NCBI GenBank assembly: GCA_033856195.1 | Contig: JAWVFL010000090.1 | Span: 1 to 64,000 of the forward strand | DNA length: 64,000 nt | Source of the DNA: VRUE01 sp033856195 | GTDB lineage: Bacteria; Actinomycetota; Thermoleophilia; Solirubrobacterales; 70-9 | Reading direction: 5' to 3' | Part shown: positions 25,167 to 35,999 of the stretch, in pieces | Numbering within the stretch: the first letter of the stretch is position 1 | Layout of the letters: every line of letters begins with the position of its first letter | Made by a program: the position numbers and the translations under genes | The notes under the pieces: generated by a model | What the model was told of the DNA's origin: nothing | The model's input: the letters and a program-made list of their open reading frames with translations, nothing else | Databases searched by the model: none

Positions 25167-25856
25167 TCAGCCGATTGCGTACCCGTTGAAGAGGCAGTCG
25201 TTTGTGCCGATGCTGTCCTCCTCGTTGTAGAAGAACCTGACCGTCCTTAGGTCACCGCCGGTGTAAGCGCCATCGCCCAGCACATCCGAGTTAGTAGGCG
25301 CCGGCAGGGTCAACGTATCCCCGATATTGAAGGTGTCGTCGAATTCGCCTTCTGAGGTTTCGCTGCTCGCATCGTCCGCCCAGGCCGAGATCTCGCCGCC
25401 GTTGACCGCCGTATGGGCGGTCGCAGTGACGGATCCACCTGCGCAGCTTGCTTGGATCTGGAGTCCGTTGAGATCGAGAATCTGCGTGTTGCCAATGGGG
25501 CTTGCACCGTTCAGACTGAATTTGACAATGCGAAGGCCGCCAACTGTGTTGGCGTTGTTCGCGTTGTCGGCATTGGTGGCGTGGGCTGCATTGGGAACGG
25601 TGCCAACGGTGCCCAGGTTGAGCTTTGCGCCTGTCACAGCGCCATTCGCGATCTTTGGAGTAGTGACCGAGTTCTTCTTGAGCTTGGAAGCTGTGACGGC
25701 TTCCTTCTTAAGCTTGCCTGTCGTGATCGAGTTGCCCTTGATTTCGTTGCTGCCGATCTTCTTGGCGGCGACGGCGGTGGCGCCGCCGAGGATCAGGAAG
25801 ACGGCGATCGACGACATCACGTTTGCGTACGTGAGCCGCTTGCGTATCAGCTTCAA
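25167..25856 (-). CDS. Secreted protein with ten-residue repeats (paralogue 2)
   Basis: 229 residues. Leader MKLIRKRLTYANVMSSIAVF then LILGGATAVAA, nearly the same as paralogue 1. Residues 41-80 are four ten-residue repeats (GNSITTGKLK, KEAVTASKLK, KNSVTTPKIA, NGAVTGAKLN), degenerating into an Asn/Ala-rich stretch (PNAAHATNADNANNANT). The C-terminal ~135 residues are a different domain from paralogue 1, rich in Asp, Gly and Thr. Same leader and stalk with exchanged end domains suggests a modular surface-protein family. Start preceded by AAGGAGAGAA. A 14-bp hairpin terminator follows. Confidence 0.75.
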   Translation of the reverse strand: MKLIRKRLTYANVMSSIAVFLILGGATAVAAKKIGSNEIKGNSITTGKLKKEAVTASKLKKNSVTTPKIANGAVTGAKLNLGTVGTVPNAAHATNADNANNANTVGGLRIVKFSLNGASPIGNTQILDLNGLQIQASCAGGSVTATAHTAVNGGEISAWADDASSETSEGEFDDTFNIGDTLTLPAPTNSDVLGDGAYTGGDLRTVRFFYNEEDSIGTNDCLFNGYAIG

Positions 25857-25924
25857 AAGATTCTCTCCTTGGGAGTTGAGGGAACGAGAGGCTCGTGCCT
25901 GCTCAGTTTTCTTGCTGCTAAGCC

Positions 25925-25938
25925 GACCCTTTCAGGTC
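25925..25938 (-). repeat. GACCTGARAGGGTC short palindrome (copy 2, inverted)
   Basis: On the minus strand GACCTGAAAGGGTC, in the gap between the stop of the APH-like gene (25971) and the start of the secreted protein (25856). Matches copies at 10992 and 44212. Confidence 0.5.
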
Positions 25939-25970
25939 CGGCGGAACGATGTCAAGCGGGGTGGCCTTCT

Positions 25971-27038
25971 TTAACTTCCGCGCTGCTCCGCCTGCTCGGC
26001 GGCATCGGCGAGGCGCTCGACCAGCCTGGCGAACTCTTCGATGCCGGGATCTACCTTGCCGTACTGGCCAGCCGAATAGCGGGCGTAGACGCCCTCGAGG
26101 ATGATCGCCAGCTTCCAGTAGCCAAGGGCGACGAAGAATTCGAGTTGGGAGAGGTCGCGGCCGGAGCGCTCGGCGTAGCGGGCCTTGAGCTCGTCTCGTC
26201 TGGGGAAGCCGGGCGCCATCGTCGCCGGTTGGCCGAGCGAGATGCCCTCCTCCCCGGCCTCGGGCCAGTAGACCATCAGCAGGCCGACGTCGGCGAGCGG
26301 ATCGCCCAGTGTGCAGAGCTCCCAGTCGACGACCGCGGCGACCACGCCTTTCGGCGTCAAAATCATGTTGTCGAGGCGGTAGTCACCATGAACGATCGTC
26401 GCCGGTCCCTGCTCGGGGATGCGAGCGGCGAGACGCTCGTGCACGGCGTCGATCGCCGGCAGCTCGCGCGTCTTCGACTTTTCCCACTGGCCCTGCCAGC
26501 GGTGCAGCTGGCGGGCGACGTAGTCCTCCTTGCGGCCGAGCTCGCCGAGGCCGACCGCGTCGGGATCGACGGCGTGGATCTCGATCAGGGTGTCGACGAC
26601 GCGCTCGCCGATCGCCCGGCGGTCGCTCTCGTCGGGAAAGGCATCGGCCTCGGCGAGGCCGCGCAGGATCGGTCCCTCGACGAACTCCATCACGTAGAAG
26701 GGTGCTTCGTTGACGCTCTCGTCCTCGCAGAAGCCGGCCACCGGCGCCACCGGGACCGGCGTCCCGGCGAGCGCCGAGACAACCAGCTGCTCGCGCCCCA
26801 TGTCGTGGGCGGAGCCGAGGCGCTTGCCGAGCGGCGGCCGGCGCAAGGCCCAGCGCTTGCCCGCCGCATCCCGAACGCCGTAGGTCAGGTTGGAGTGGCC
26901 GCCCGAAATCCGCTCGAAATCCAGCGGCAGCCGCGCACCAGGCACATGCTCGGCAAACCAGGCCTCGACGCCCGCTCGATCGATGCCCTGCGGAGCGTCC
27001 GCAGTGCCGTCGGCCGTGCCTGTAGCCTCGTCCCCCAT
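25971..27038 (-). CDS. Phosphotransferase-family (APH/ACAD10-like) protein
   Basis: 355 residues from the Met at 27038 (an open frame extends to 27134 without family character). Aminoglycoside-phosphotransferase fold: ATIVHGDYRLDNMI carries the catalytic HGDxxxxN, and AVVDWELCTLGDPLADVG the metal-binding D-W-E. FERISGGHSNLTYGV marks the N-lobe. The GDPLADVG variant is typical of acyl-CoA-dehydrogenase-associated kinases (ACAD10/11 type) rather than true resistance enzymes; an acyl-CoA dehydrogenase of that type lies at 21969. It overlaps by ~20 bp with the possible start of the divergent histidine kinase. Confidence 0.88.
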   Translation of the reverse strand: MGDEATGTADGTADAPQGIDRAGVEAWFAEHVPGARLPLDFERISGGHSNLTYGVRDAAGKRWALRRPPLGKRLGSAHDMGREQLVVSALAGTPVPVAPVAGFCEDESVNEAPFYVMEFVEGPILRGLAEADAFPDESDRRAIGERVVDTLIEIHAVDPDAVGLGELGRKEDYVARQLHRWQGQWEKSKTRELPAIDAVHERLAARIPEQGPATIVHGDYRLDNMILTPKGVVAAVVDWELCTLGDPLADVGLLMVYWPEAGEEGISLGQPATMAPGFPRRDELKARYAERSGRDLSQLEFFVALGYWKLAIILEGVYARYSAGQYGKVDPGIEEFARLVERLADAAEQAEQRGS

Positions 27039-28281
27039 CGAGGGGCAAGCATATTCCCGACGCCGTTTTCGCCTTAGCCCATCGCTCGCCAACCGGCTGA
27101 CGATCGGCTTCGCGATCGCCTTCGCCGTGCTCACCGGCCTGGCCGTGGTCGGGGTCGCGCGCTTCCTGCAGCAGCGCCAGGACTTCGAGAACGCGACTGC
27201 CCGCTCCTACCAGGTGGAGATCGCCGCGCGCAACGGGCTCGCCAGCGGCACCCGTCCCGCCGCGGCCCGCGCCACGATCCTCTCCCAGCAGCACAAGCGC
27301 CAGGCCCTTCGCGACGACATCGGCGGCGAGACCCGCGACACCGCGCTGCTGGTCGGGGCGGGGCTGATCGCCGGCCTGACCGGCGCCGCGCTGCTCTTCA
27401 GCGGCCTGATCGCCTCGATGCGCCGCCCGCTCGAGGAGCTGGTCGAGGCGTCGGGCCGCCTCGCCGCCGGTGACCTCAACACGCGGGTCAAAATCGGCGG
27501 GCTCTCGGAGACCGCCTCCCTGGGCGCGGCGTTCAACGAGATGGCCGCCGAGCTGCAGCGCCGCGCCGGCGAGCGCGATCAGTTGGAAACGATGAAGGAC
27601 GAGTTCGTCCTCACCGCCTCGCACGAGCTGCGCAGCCCGCTCACATCGGTGCAGGGCTTCGCCGAGCTGCTGATGCTGGAGCGCAGCAAGCTCAGCGCCA
27701 GGCAGGCGGAGACGGTCGAGATCATCCTCGACAACACGCGCCACCTGGGACGACTGCTCAATGACCTGCTCGACCTGGCTCGCAGCGACGCGGGGCGGCT
27801 GACGATCAAACCTTTGCCCACCGACGTCGTCTCGCTGGTTGAAGATCCGGTGCGGACGATGCTGAGCCAGACCCAGGCAAAGCATCAATCGCTGACCCAG
27901 GAAATACAGCCAGCCCTGCCGCACGTGAAGGTCGACCGTGACAGGATCCGCCAAGTACTCGTGAATCTGCTCACCAACGCGCACGAGTACTGTCCCGAAA
28001 AAGCGTCGATCCACGTGGCAGCGACCGGCAACGGTGATGGAGTGGAGCTGTCGGTGAGCGACAACGGGCCTGGGATGGCAGCGGACCAGCTTGAGCACAT
28101 ATTCGAGCGCTTCACGCGCGGGGACGCCGGGTTGACCCAGCACGTCGGCGGGACCGGTCTCGGCCTGGCGATCTCCAAATCGCTGGTCGAGCTGCACGGC
28201 GGCAGGATCGCGGTCGAGTCGATTTCGGGCGAGGGATCGACGTTCTACGTCTGGCTGCCGGCCATGAAGGAGCCGCTGTGA
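27016..28281 (+). CDS. Sensor histidine kinase
   Basis: About 421 residues. TM1 LTIGFAIAFAVLTGLAVVGV and TM2 ALLVGAGLIAGLTGAALLFSGLI bracket a short extracytoplasmic region (~60 residues). A HAMP linker (MRRPLEELVEASGRLAAGDL) follows, then the H-box LTASHELRSPL (phospho-acceptor His at ~residue 203), N-box LTNAHEY, and G-boxes DNGPGMAAD and GGTGLGLAISKSL. The start is uncertain: GTG 27016 is the nearest usual start codon, and the first clearly conserved residues begin ~20 codons later. The response regulator gene overlaps its stop. Confidence 0.88.
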   Translation: MPVASSPIEGQAYSRRRFRLSPSLANRLTIGFAIAFAVLTGLAVVGVARFLQQRQDFENATARSYQVEIAARNGLASGTRPAAARATILSQQHKRQALRDDIGGETRDTALLVGAGLIAGLTGAALLFSGLIASMRRPLEELVEASGRLAAGDLNTRVKIGGLSETASLGAAFNEMAAELQRRAGERDQLETMKDEFVLTASHELRSPLTSVQGFAELLMLERSKLSARQAETVEIILDNTRHLGRLLNDLLDLARSDAGRLTIKPLPTDVVSLVEDPVRTMLSQTQAKHQSLTQEIQPALPHVKVDRDRIRQVLVNLLTNAHEYCPEKASIHVAATGNGDGVELSVSDNGPGMAADQLEHIFERFTRGDAGLTQHVGGTGLGLAISKSLVELHGGRIAVESISGEGSTFYVWLPAMKEPL

Positions 28282-28643
28282 GCACCCGCGTCCTGATCGC
28301 CGACGACTCCGAGACGATCCTGCTCCTGCTGCGCACGCGCCTGGAGATGGAGGGCTACGAGATCGTCACGGCAGCGGACGGCGTCGAGGTGATCGAAGCG
28401 ATGAACGCCGGACCGGCGCCGGACATCCTCCTGCTCGACGCGATGATGCCGCGCAAGTCCGGCATCGACGCCCTGCGCGAGTTGCGCGCCAGCGGGATCG
28501 AGACCCCGGTTCTGATCGTCAGCGCCCACCAGGACGAGATGGACGCCGGCGCCCCCACCGACGTCGAGGTCAGCGGCTACATCACCAAGCCAATCGACTT
28601 CGAGCAGCTCTTCAGCCGCATCGCCGAGCTGACGGCGCGCTAG
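28278..28643 (+). CDS. Single-domain response regulator
   Basis: 121 residues, receiver domain only: acidic pair Asp9-Asp10, phospho-acceptor Asp54 in LLLDAMMPRKSG, conserved Ser/Thr in VLIVSAH, and Lys in YITKPIDF. GTG overlaps the kinase stop (GTGA), so the pair is one system. With no output domain it must act by protein contact or pass phosphate on. Convergent with the DEAD-box gene. Confidence 0.9.
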   Translation: MSTRVLIADDSETILLLLRTRLEMEGYEIVTAADGVEVIEAMNAGPAPDILLLDAMMPRKSGIDALRELRASGIETPVLIVSAHQDEMDAGAPTDVEVSGYITKPIDFEQLFSRIAELTAR

Positions 28644-28657
28644 CGGCTCAACGCGCG

Positions 28658-30147
<1,490 letters not shown>

Positions 30148-30151
<4 letters not shown>

Positions 30152-31095
30152 TTCGACGGGTCCAGGAGGAGCTTGCCGCTGCTGCGGCGGGCGATCAGGT
30201 CTTCGTGGGCGCGCGCCGCTTCGGAGAGCGGGTAGACCCCGCCGACGGTGACCTCGAGCTCGCCAGCGGCGACGATGCCGAGCAGCTCGCCGATCATCGG
30301 CACCGCCAGGTCCTGGCGGGCGAGCAGGTGCACGAGCCAGAAGCCGATGACCGACTTCGAGCCGCGCAGCAGGGCTGCGGTGGAGATGTCGCATTGTTCG
30401 CGCGAGGCGATCCCGAAGACGACCATCCGGCCCAGCGGGGCGAGGATGCCCAGCTCTTCGTCAAAGGCGTTGCCACCGCTCATGTGAAGGACTGCATCGA
30501 CGCGCTCGCCACCGTTGGCCTCGCGGATCGCTTCGCCAAGGTTCTCGCCGCGCGAGTCGACCGTGGCGTCGGCGCCAAGCCGCTCGACCAGGGCCCGCTT
30601 CTCCTCGCTGGAGGCCAGCCCGATCACCTTGGCGCCGGCGCGCTTGCCGAGCTGCACCGCCATGCTGCCGGTGCCGCCGGCCGCGGCCTCGACCACCAAA
30701 GTCTCGCCCGACTCGATCCGCGCGCAGCGCTGGACCAGGGCCATCGCGGTCAGGCCCTGCAGCAGCAGCCCGGCCGCTTGGTCGTCGTCGACCTCGTCGG
30801 GCAGCGGGACCAGGAGCGCCTCGGGCACCGCGACCTTCTCCGCGTAGCCGCCGCTGCCCAGCAGCGCCGCCACGCGGCGTCCGTCGGCGGTGCGCCCGCT
30901 GACCTCGGCCCCGGGGATCAGCGGCAGCGACTGCTCGGCCAGGTAGTCGTTGCGGGTCGCGTGCGTGTCGGCGAAGTTGATGCCGCTGCGGGCGACGTCG
31001 ACCACGACCATGCCCTCTCCGGCCTGGGGGTCGTCGACCTCGACGTGCCGCAGCGCCTCGGGTCCACCGAACTCGTCGATCTGGATCGCCTTCAT
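30148..31095 (-). CDS. Zinc-type/quinone oxidoreductase (MDR family)
   Basis: 315 residues. MKAIQIDEFGGPEALRHVEVDDPQAGEGMVVV is the start typical of quinone oxidoreductases. The Rossmann motif is VVEAAAGGTGSMAVQLGKRAGAKVIGL. No zinc-binding Cys cluster is visible, so it belongs to the zeta-crystallin-like, zinc-free branch that reduces quinones or enones with NADPH. Its stop overlaps the start of the DEAD-box helicase gene; the functional link is unclear. Confidence 0.9.
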
Positions 31096-31132
31096 CGGCG
31101 GCGGAGTTTCGCAGGGCAGCGGCTAAGCTGCC

Positions 31133-32068
31133 GTGCCCGTGTCGCTAACGGTCGTTGGATCAATCGCATTTGACTCCGTCCGCACCCCATTTGGGGAGCG
31201 CGATCGCATGCTGGGTGGCGCCGCCGTGCACTTCTCGCTGGCCGCCAGCTTCTTCACCGAGGTGCGGCCGGTAGGGCCGGTCGGCGACGACTTCCGCGCG
31301 GCCGAGTTCGAGGTGCTGGAGCGCCGCGGCGTGCTCACCGACGACATCGAGCGGGTCGAGGGGGGCGAGTCCTTCTTCTGGCGCGGCCGCTACGAGTTCG
31401 ACCTCAACGTCGCCCACACCGAGGACACCCAGCTCGGCGTCTTCGGCGAGTTCGAGCCGAAGCTCTCCGACGCCTCCCGCGAAGCCGACACCCTCTTCCT
31501 CGCCAACATCCAGCCCGACCTGCAGCGCCAGGTCCGCGCCCAGTGCCCCGCCGAGCGCTTTTCCGCCCTGGACTCGATGAACCTCTGGATCGAAACCGCC
31601 AAGGACTCGCTGCTGACGGCGATCGCCGAGGTCGACTGCGTGATCCTCAACGATGCCGAGATCCGCCAGCTGACCGGCGAGCCGAACCTCGCCCGCGCCG
31701 CCCGCGCCGTGATGGAGCACGGTCCGCGCGCCGTCGTCGCCAAGCAGGGCGAGTACGGCGCCGCGCTCTTCACCGAGGACGGCTTCTTCGCCCTGCCGGG
31801 CTTCCCGCTCGAGGACGTGCGCGACCCCACCGGCGCCGGCGACAGCTTTGCGGGGGGCTTCATCGGCTACCTCGACGGACATGACGGCGAGCTCGATGAG
31901 GCCTGCCTGCGGCGAGCGATGGGCTACGGCACCGTGCTCGCTTCCTTCAACGTCGAGCAGTTCGGCACCGAGCGGGTCGCCGCGCTGACGCGCGAGGAGA
32001 TCGAGGAGCGCTTCGCCGAGCTGCACGCAATGACGCGCTTCGAGCCGCTGCCGGCGGCCGCCGAGTAG
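31133..32068 (+). CDS. PfkB-family sugar/nucleoside kinase
   Basis: 311 residues, GTG start. VVGSIAFDSV...GGAAVHFSLAASFF is the N-terminal signature, and DVRDPTGAGDSFAGGFIGYL the C-terminal anion-hole/catalytic DxxGAGD motif of ribokinase-like enzymes. Substrate not predictable (sugar, nucleoside or similar). Divergent from the oxidoreductase gene with ~37 bp between starts; 85 bp upstream of citrate synthase on the same strand. Confidence 0.88.
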   Translation: MPVSLTVVGSIAFDSVRTPFGERDRMLGGAAVHFSLAASFFTEVRPVGPVGDDFRAAEFEVLERRGVLTDDIERVEGGESFFWRGRYEFDLNVAHTEDTQLGVFGEFEPKLSDASREADTLFLANIQPDLQRQVRAQCPAERFSALDSMNLWIETAKDSLLTAIAEVDCVILNDAEIRQLTGEPNLARAARAVMEHGPRAVVAKQGEYGAALFTEDGFFALPGFPLEDVRDPTGAGDSFAGGFIGYLDGHDGELDEACLRRAMGYGTVLASFNVEQFGTERVAALTREEIEERFAELHAMTRFEPLPAAAE

Positions 32069-32153
32069 CGCCGAAGTTCTCCGCGGCGCAACAGCCTGGG
32101 CAACCTGAACTGCGATACTGGCCGCTCCAGTTGAAACAGCTCGAGGAGGGGTG

Positions 32154-33554
<1,401 letters not shown>

Positions 33555-33567
33555 CGGTTCGACTCGG

Positions 33568-33691
33568 CGGAAGGGCCGTCGGGGGTGGCTCCCGGGGGCT
33601 GGGTTTTTCGCCTGGCGCGCTGCCGCTCTCGCTGAGTGGTCTGTGCGAAAAACATGACGCCGCCCCCGGTAGCCACCCCCGACGGCCCTTC
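33568..33691. repeat. Long nested hairpin after gltA
   Basis: Outer arms 33568-33589 and 33670-33691 (22 bp, perfect), then CCGGGGGC/GCCCCCGG (33591/33661) and TTTTTCGC/GCGAAAAA (33603/33644) pairs inside. The loop on the minus strand contains ACTCAGCG (33629-33636), as in the nuoJ and nuoG hairpins. Likely halts transcription from gltA; no U tract directly after the stem. Confidence 0.85.
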
Positions 33692-33714
33692 CAAGATTCC
33701 GTACGCTGCGGCCC

Positions 33715-34068
33715 GTGTCTCGTTGGAAGCTGACGGTTCGCCATGGGTCGGATGTCTCGCACCAGAGCTTTGAAGAGCTTGGGGAGGCCGTTGCCGCGAT
33801 GCGAGAACGGGCGCTGGAGATCCGATCCGAGGGACCGGTACAGACCGTGTCAGCGCTGCGGGACTTTGGGCCGGAGGATCAGGTTCATGCGCGGTTGCAG
33901 TTGAGCGGCAAGGGCTGGATTCGGAAGCCGGTTGCCGGGATCGACGTGCGTGGGGACGGGACGTTCATGCCGTACCGGGGCGGCGTGCGGCGCGAAGAGT
34001 TGGATCCGACCCATCATGAGACGCCCTTCGACCTGGTGCGAGAGACTCTGGAACAAGCAACGCCCTAA
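33715..34068 (+). CDS. Hypothetical protein, 117 residues
   Basis: GTG start; MSRWKLTVRHGSDVSHQSFEELGEAVAAM..., mixed alpha/beta, basic, no signal peptide or membrane segment. GKGWIRKPVAGIDVRGDGTFMPYRGGVRREEL is the most distinctive segment. Slightly lower GC and more mixed codon choice than the flanks. Family not recognised. Starts 23 bp after the long hairpin behind gltA, so it probably has its own promoter or relies on read-through. Confidence 0.6.
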   Translation: MSRWKLTVRHGSDVSHQSFEELGEAVAAMRERALEIRSEGPVQTVSALRDFGPEDQVHARLQLSGKGWIRKPVAGIDVRGDGTFMPYRGGVRREELDPTHHETPFDLVRETLEQATP

Positions 34069-34118
34069 CGATTGGCGACTTTCCCGCCTGATGCAGGGGG
34101 GTAAGTCGCCACACCCCC

Positions 34119-34430
34119 ATGACCGAGACCGAGATCCCAAAGGGCAGCTACGCAGCCGGGCGGCGAATGAAGCTGCCAGCCGGGGCGGAAGCGCCCTACA
34201 CCGTCTTCATCAACGGAGTGGAGCAGCGCGAGGGGGCCGACTATGAGCTGCGCGCCGGGGAGATCGTCTTCACCCGCCAGATCGTCAAGGAGAAAGTCGG
34301 CGCCGGCCGCTGGCTGGCGATGTACCTGGGGCTCTTCGGCACCTACCGCAAGGACGAGACGATCGACCTGCAGTTCCACCGCGGAGGCAAGACCGAGCTG
34401 ATCTCCGACCTCGCGGTCGAGCCCGACTGA
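34119..34430 (+). CDS. Conserved-looking hypothetical protein, 103 residues
   Basis: MTETEIPKGSYAAGRRMKLPAGAEAPYTVFINGVEQREGADYELRAGEIVFTR: beta-rich start resembling a small beta-sandwich or phage-tail-like repeat (INGVEQ..GADYELRAGEIVFTR), then a KVGAGRWLAMYLGLFGTYRKDETIDLQF segment. Not recognised. Followed 19 bp later by another small gene on the same strand. Confidence 0.6.
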   Translation: MTETEIPKGSYAAGRRMKLPAGAEAPYTVFINGVEQREGADYELRAGEIVFTRQIVKEKVGAGRWLAMYLGLFGTYRKDETIDLQFHRGGKTELISDLAVEPD

Positions 34431-34449
34431 CCCCGCGTATCCTGGCCCG

Positions 34450-34875
34450 ATGGAGATCGGCTTTCTCATGCTCGCCGACCACAGCGAGGCGGTAAACGGC
34501 AAGCTCTACATGGTCGGCGGCGGCTGGAACGTGCTGCGCCTGCCCGAGCTGCCCCACGAATGGGGCTTCCACATCGCCCTCGGCCTCGACGTCGCCTGGA
34601 GCGAGACCAACCAGCCCCACAACCTCCAGGTCGACATCCACGACCCCGACGGCATCGAGCTGGGCGAGGGCCTCCAGGCCGACTTCGAGACGGGCCGGCC
34701 GCCGGGAATGCCCGCCGGCCAGGACCAGCGCCTGGTGATGTCGATCGGCACCACCGCCACCTTCTCCACCCCCGGCCCCCACGCCGCCGTGGTCCAGATC
34801 AACGGCGAGGAGATCGGCCGGGCGCGCTTCTACCTCGCCGAGGCCTCAGCGGAGCCACCCGTCACCAACATGTGA
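34450..34875 (+). CDS. Conserved hypothetical protein (DUF6941-like)
   Basis: 141 residues. MEIGFLMLADHSEAVNGKLYMVGGGWNVLRLPELPHEWGFHIALGLDVAW matches the pattern of actinobacterial DUF6941 proteins (LADHA...NGKLYI.GGGW), which are single beta-rich domains of unknown function. Assignment is by remembered pattern. Convergent with the UbiA gene (21 bp between stops). Confidence 0.65.
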   Translation: MEIGFLMLADHSEAVNGKLYMVGGGWNVLRLPELPHEWGFHIALGLDVAWSETNQPHNLQVDIHDPDGIELGEGLQADFETGRPPGMPAGQDQRLVMSIGTTATFSTPGPHAAVVQINGEEIGRARFYLAEASAEPPVTNM

Positions 34876-34896
34876 CGTGGGCAGCATCGTCGCCTA

Positions 34897-35853
34897 CTAA
34901 TTGAAGACGTAGAGCAGCAGGAAGGCGACGACGGCGAAGCTGGCGGCACCGGCGATCAGAGGCTTGTCGTCGGCGACGATTGCCGCGGTGGAGCGGTCGT
35001 CGGCGCGGTCGTAGATCAGGTAGAGGTAGCGAAAGACGCAGTAGAGGACAGAGGGGATCGTCCACATCATCTCGTTGCCGATCAGCGGCGAGTTGACGGC
35101 GTAGATCGAGTAGCTGATCACGGTGCCGGTGGTGACCATCGCGACCATCTGGTCGAGGAAGGGGAGCGAATAGTGCTCGAGCACCGGCCGGCTGCTGGTG
35201 CCCTCGTGGAGCTCGGAGACCGCCTCCTGGCGGCGCTTGGTGACGCCGAGGAAGAGGGCGAACATGCCGGTGCAGAGCAGCAGCCATTCGGAGGCGTGGG
35301 CGTCGACCGCGCTGGCGCCGGCGGCGACGCGGAGGATGAAGAGACCGGCCAGGGTCATCACGTCGACGATCACTATCTGCTTCAGCCCGAGGCTGTAGGC
35401 CATCTGGGCGATGCCGTAGCCGACCACCATCAGACCGACTTCCCAGTTGACAGTGGCGAAGGCGATCGCGATCGCGAGGGCAGCGAGCAGGGGGGCGATC
35501 AGCTTCGCCGTGCTTTCCGGCAGCTCGCGCGCCGCCAGCGGCCGGAAGCGCTTCTTCGGGTGCTTGCGGTCGAGCTCGACGTCGATCAGGTCGTTGACGT
35601 AGTAGCCGGCGCTGGAGATGAAGCAGAAGGCGACGAAGGTGAGCACCGCCTCCATGACCGCGTGCGACTGGTCGAACTTGCCGGAGAAGAGCAGCCCGGC
35701 GAAGACGAAGACGTTCTTGATCCACTCCTGCGGCCGGCCGGTCTTGATCGCCGCCCGCAGCGGCGAGCGGCGCGGCACGACGGGCTCGTCCATCGAGGGA
35801 GCGTCGGCGGCAGGGACCGGGACCGTCGGCTGTTCGGAGGTGATGGTTTCCAT
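34897..35853 (-). CDS. UbiA-family prenyltransferase (decaprenyl-phosphate phosphoribosyltransferase-like)
   Basis: 318 residues from the Met at 35853; the frame extends to 35970, but that part crosses the palindrome at 35949 and lacks family features. About eight helices. First Asp-rich motif: YVNDLIDVELDRKHPKKRFRPLA (NDxxDxxxD). Second: YDRADDRST region. The opening IKTGRPQEWIKNVFVFAGLLFS is typical of DPPR synthases, which move phosphoribose onto decaprenyl phosphate for arabinan precursors; other UbiA roles are possible. Membrane enzyme. A copy of the MSDAR palindrome sits between it and the upstream FAD oxidase gene. Confidence 0.85.
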   Translation of the reverse strand: METITSEQPTVPVPAADAPSMDEPVVPRRSPLRAAIKTGRPQEWIKNVFVFAGLLFSGKFDQSHAVMEAVLTFVAFCFISSAGYYVNDLIDVELDRKHPKKRFRPLAARELPESTAKLIAPLLAALAIAIAFATVNWEVGLMVVGYGIAQMAYSLGLKQIVIVDVMTLAGLFILRVAAGASAVDAHASEWLLLCTGMFALFLGVTKRRQEAVSELHEGTSSRPVLEHYSLPFLDQMVAMVTTGTVISYSIYAVNSPLIGNEMMWTIPSVLYCVFRYLYLIYDRADDRSTAAIVADDKPLIAGAASFAVVAFLLLYVFN

Positions 35854-35948
35854 CCTGGGGGGCCGGAAGGACAGGCGCGGGCCTCCCGACCAAAGGAGAT
35901 TCAGTCGCGAAAGGGTACCGCTGAGGGCCGTCAACCCCGCTTTCGACG

Positions 35949-35996
35949 GCGCATCCGACATTGACCACACCAGAGGGGGGTCAATGTCGGATGCGC
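35949..35996. repeat. GCATCCGACAT palindrome, copy A
   Basis: Arms GCGCATCCGACATTGACC (35949-35966) and its exact complement (35979-35996) around the 12-nt loop ACACCAGAGGGG. It lies 4 bp from the stop codon of the FAD oxidase gene and ~95 bp upstream of ubiA. An ATG in the right arm opens an MSDAR reading frame with no gene behind it. One of four copies (others 47217, 59900, 60837). Confidence 0.92.
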
Positions 35997-35999
35997 GGG

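Noticed and set aside
25971..27038. Aminoglycoside resistance gene
   Set aside because: Fold matches, but the DWELCTLGDPLADVG variant and genomic context fit metabolic kinases of the ACAD10 type rather than resistance enzymes.
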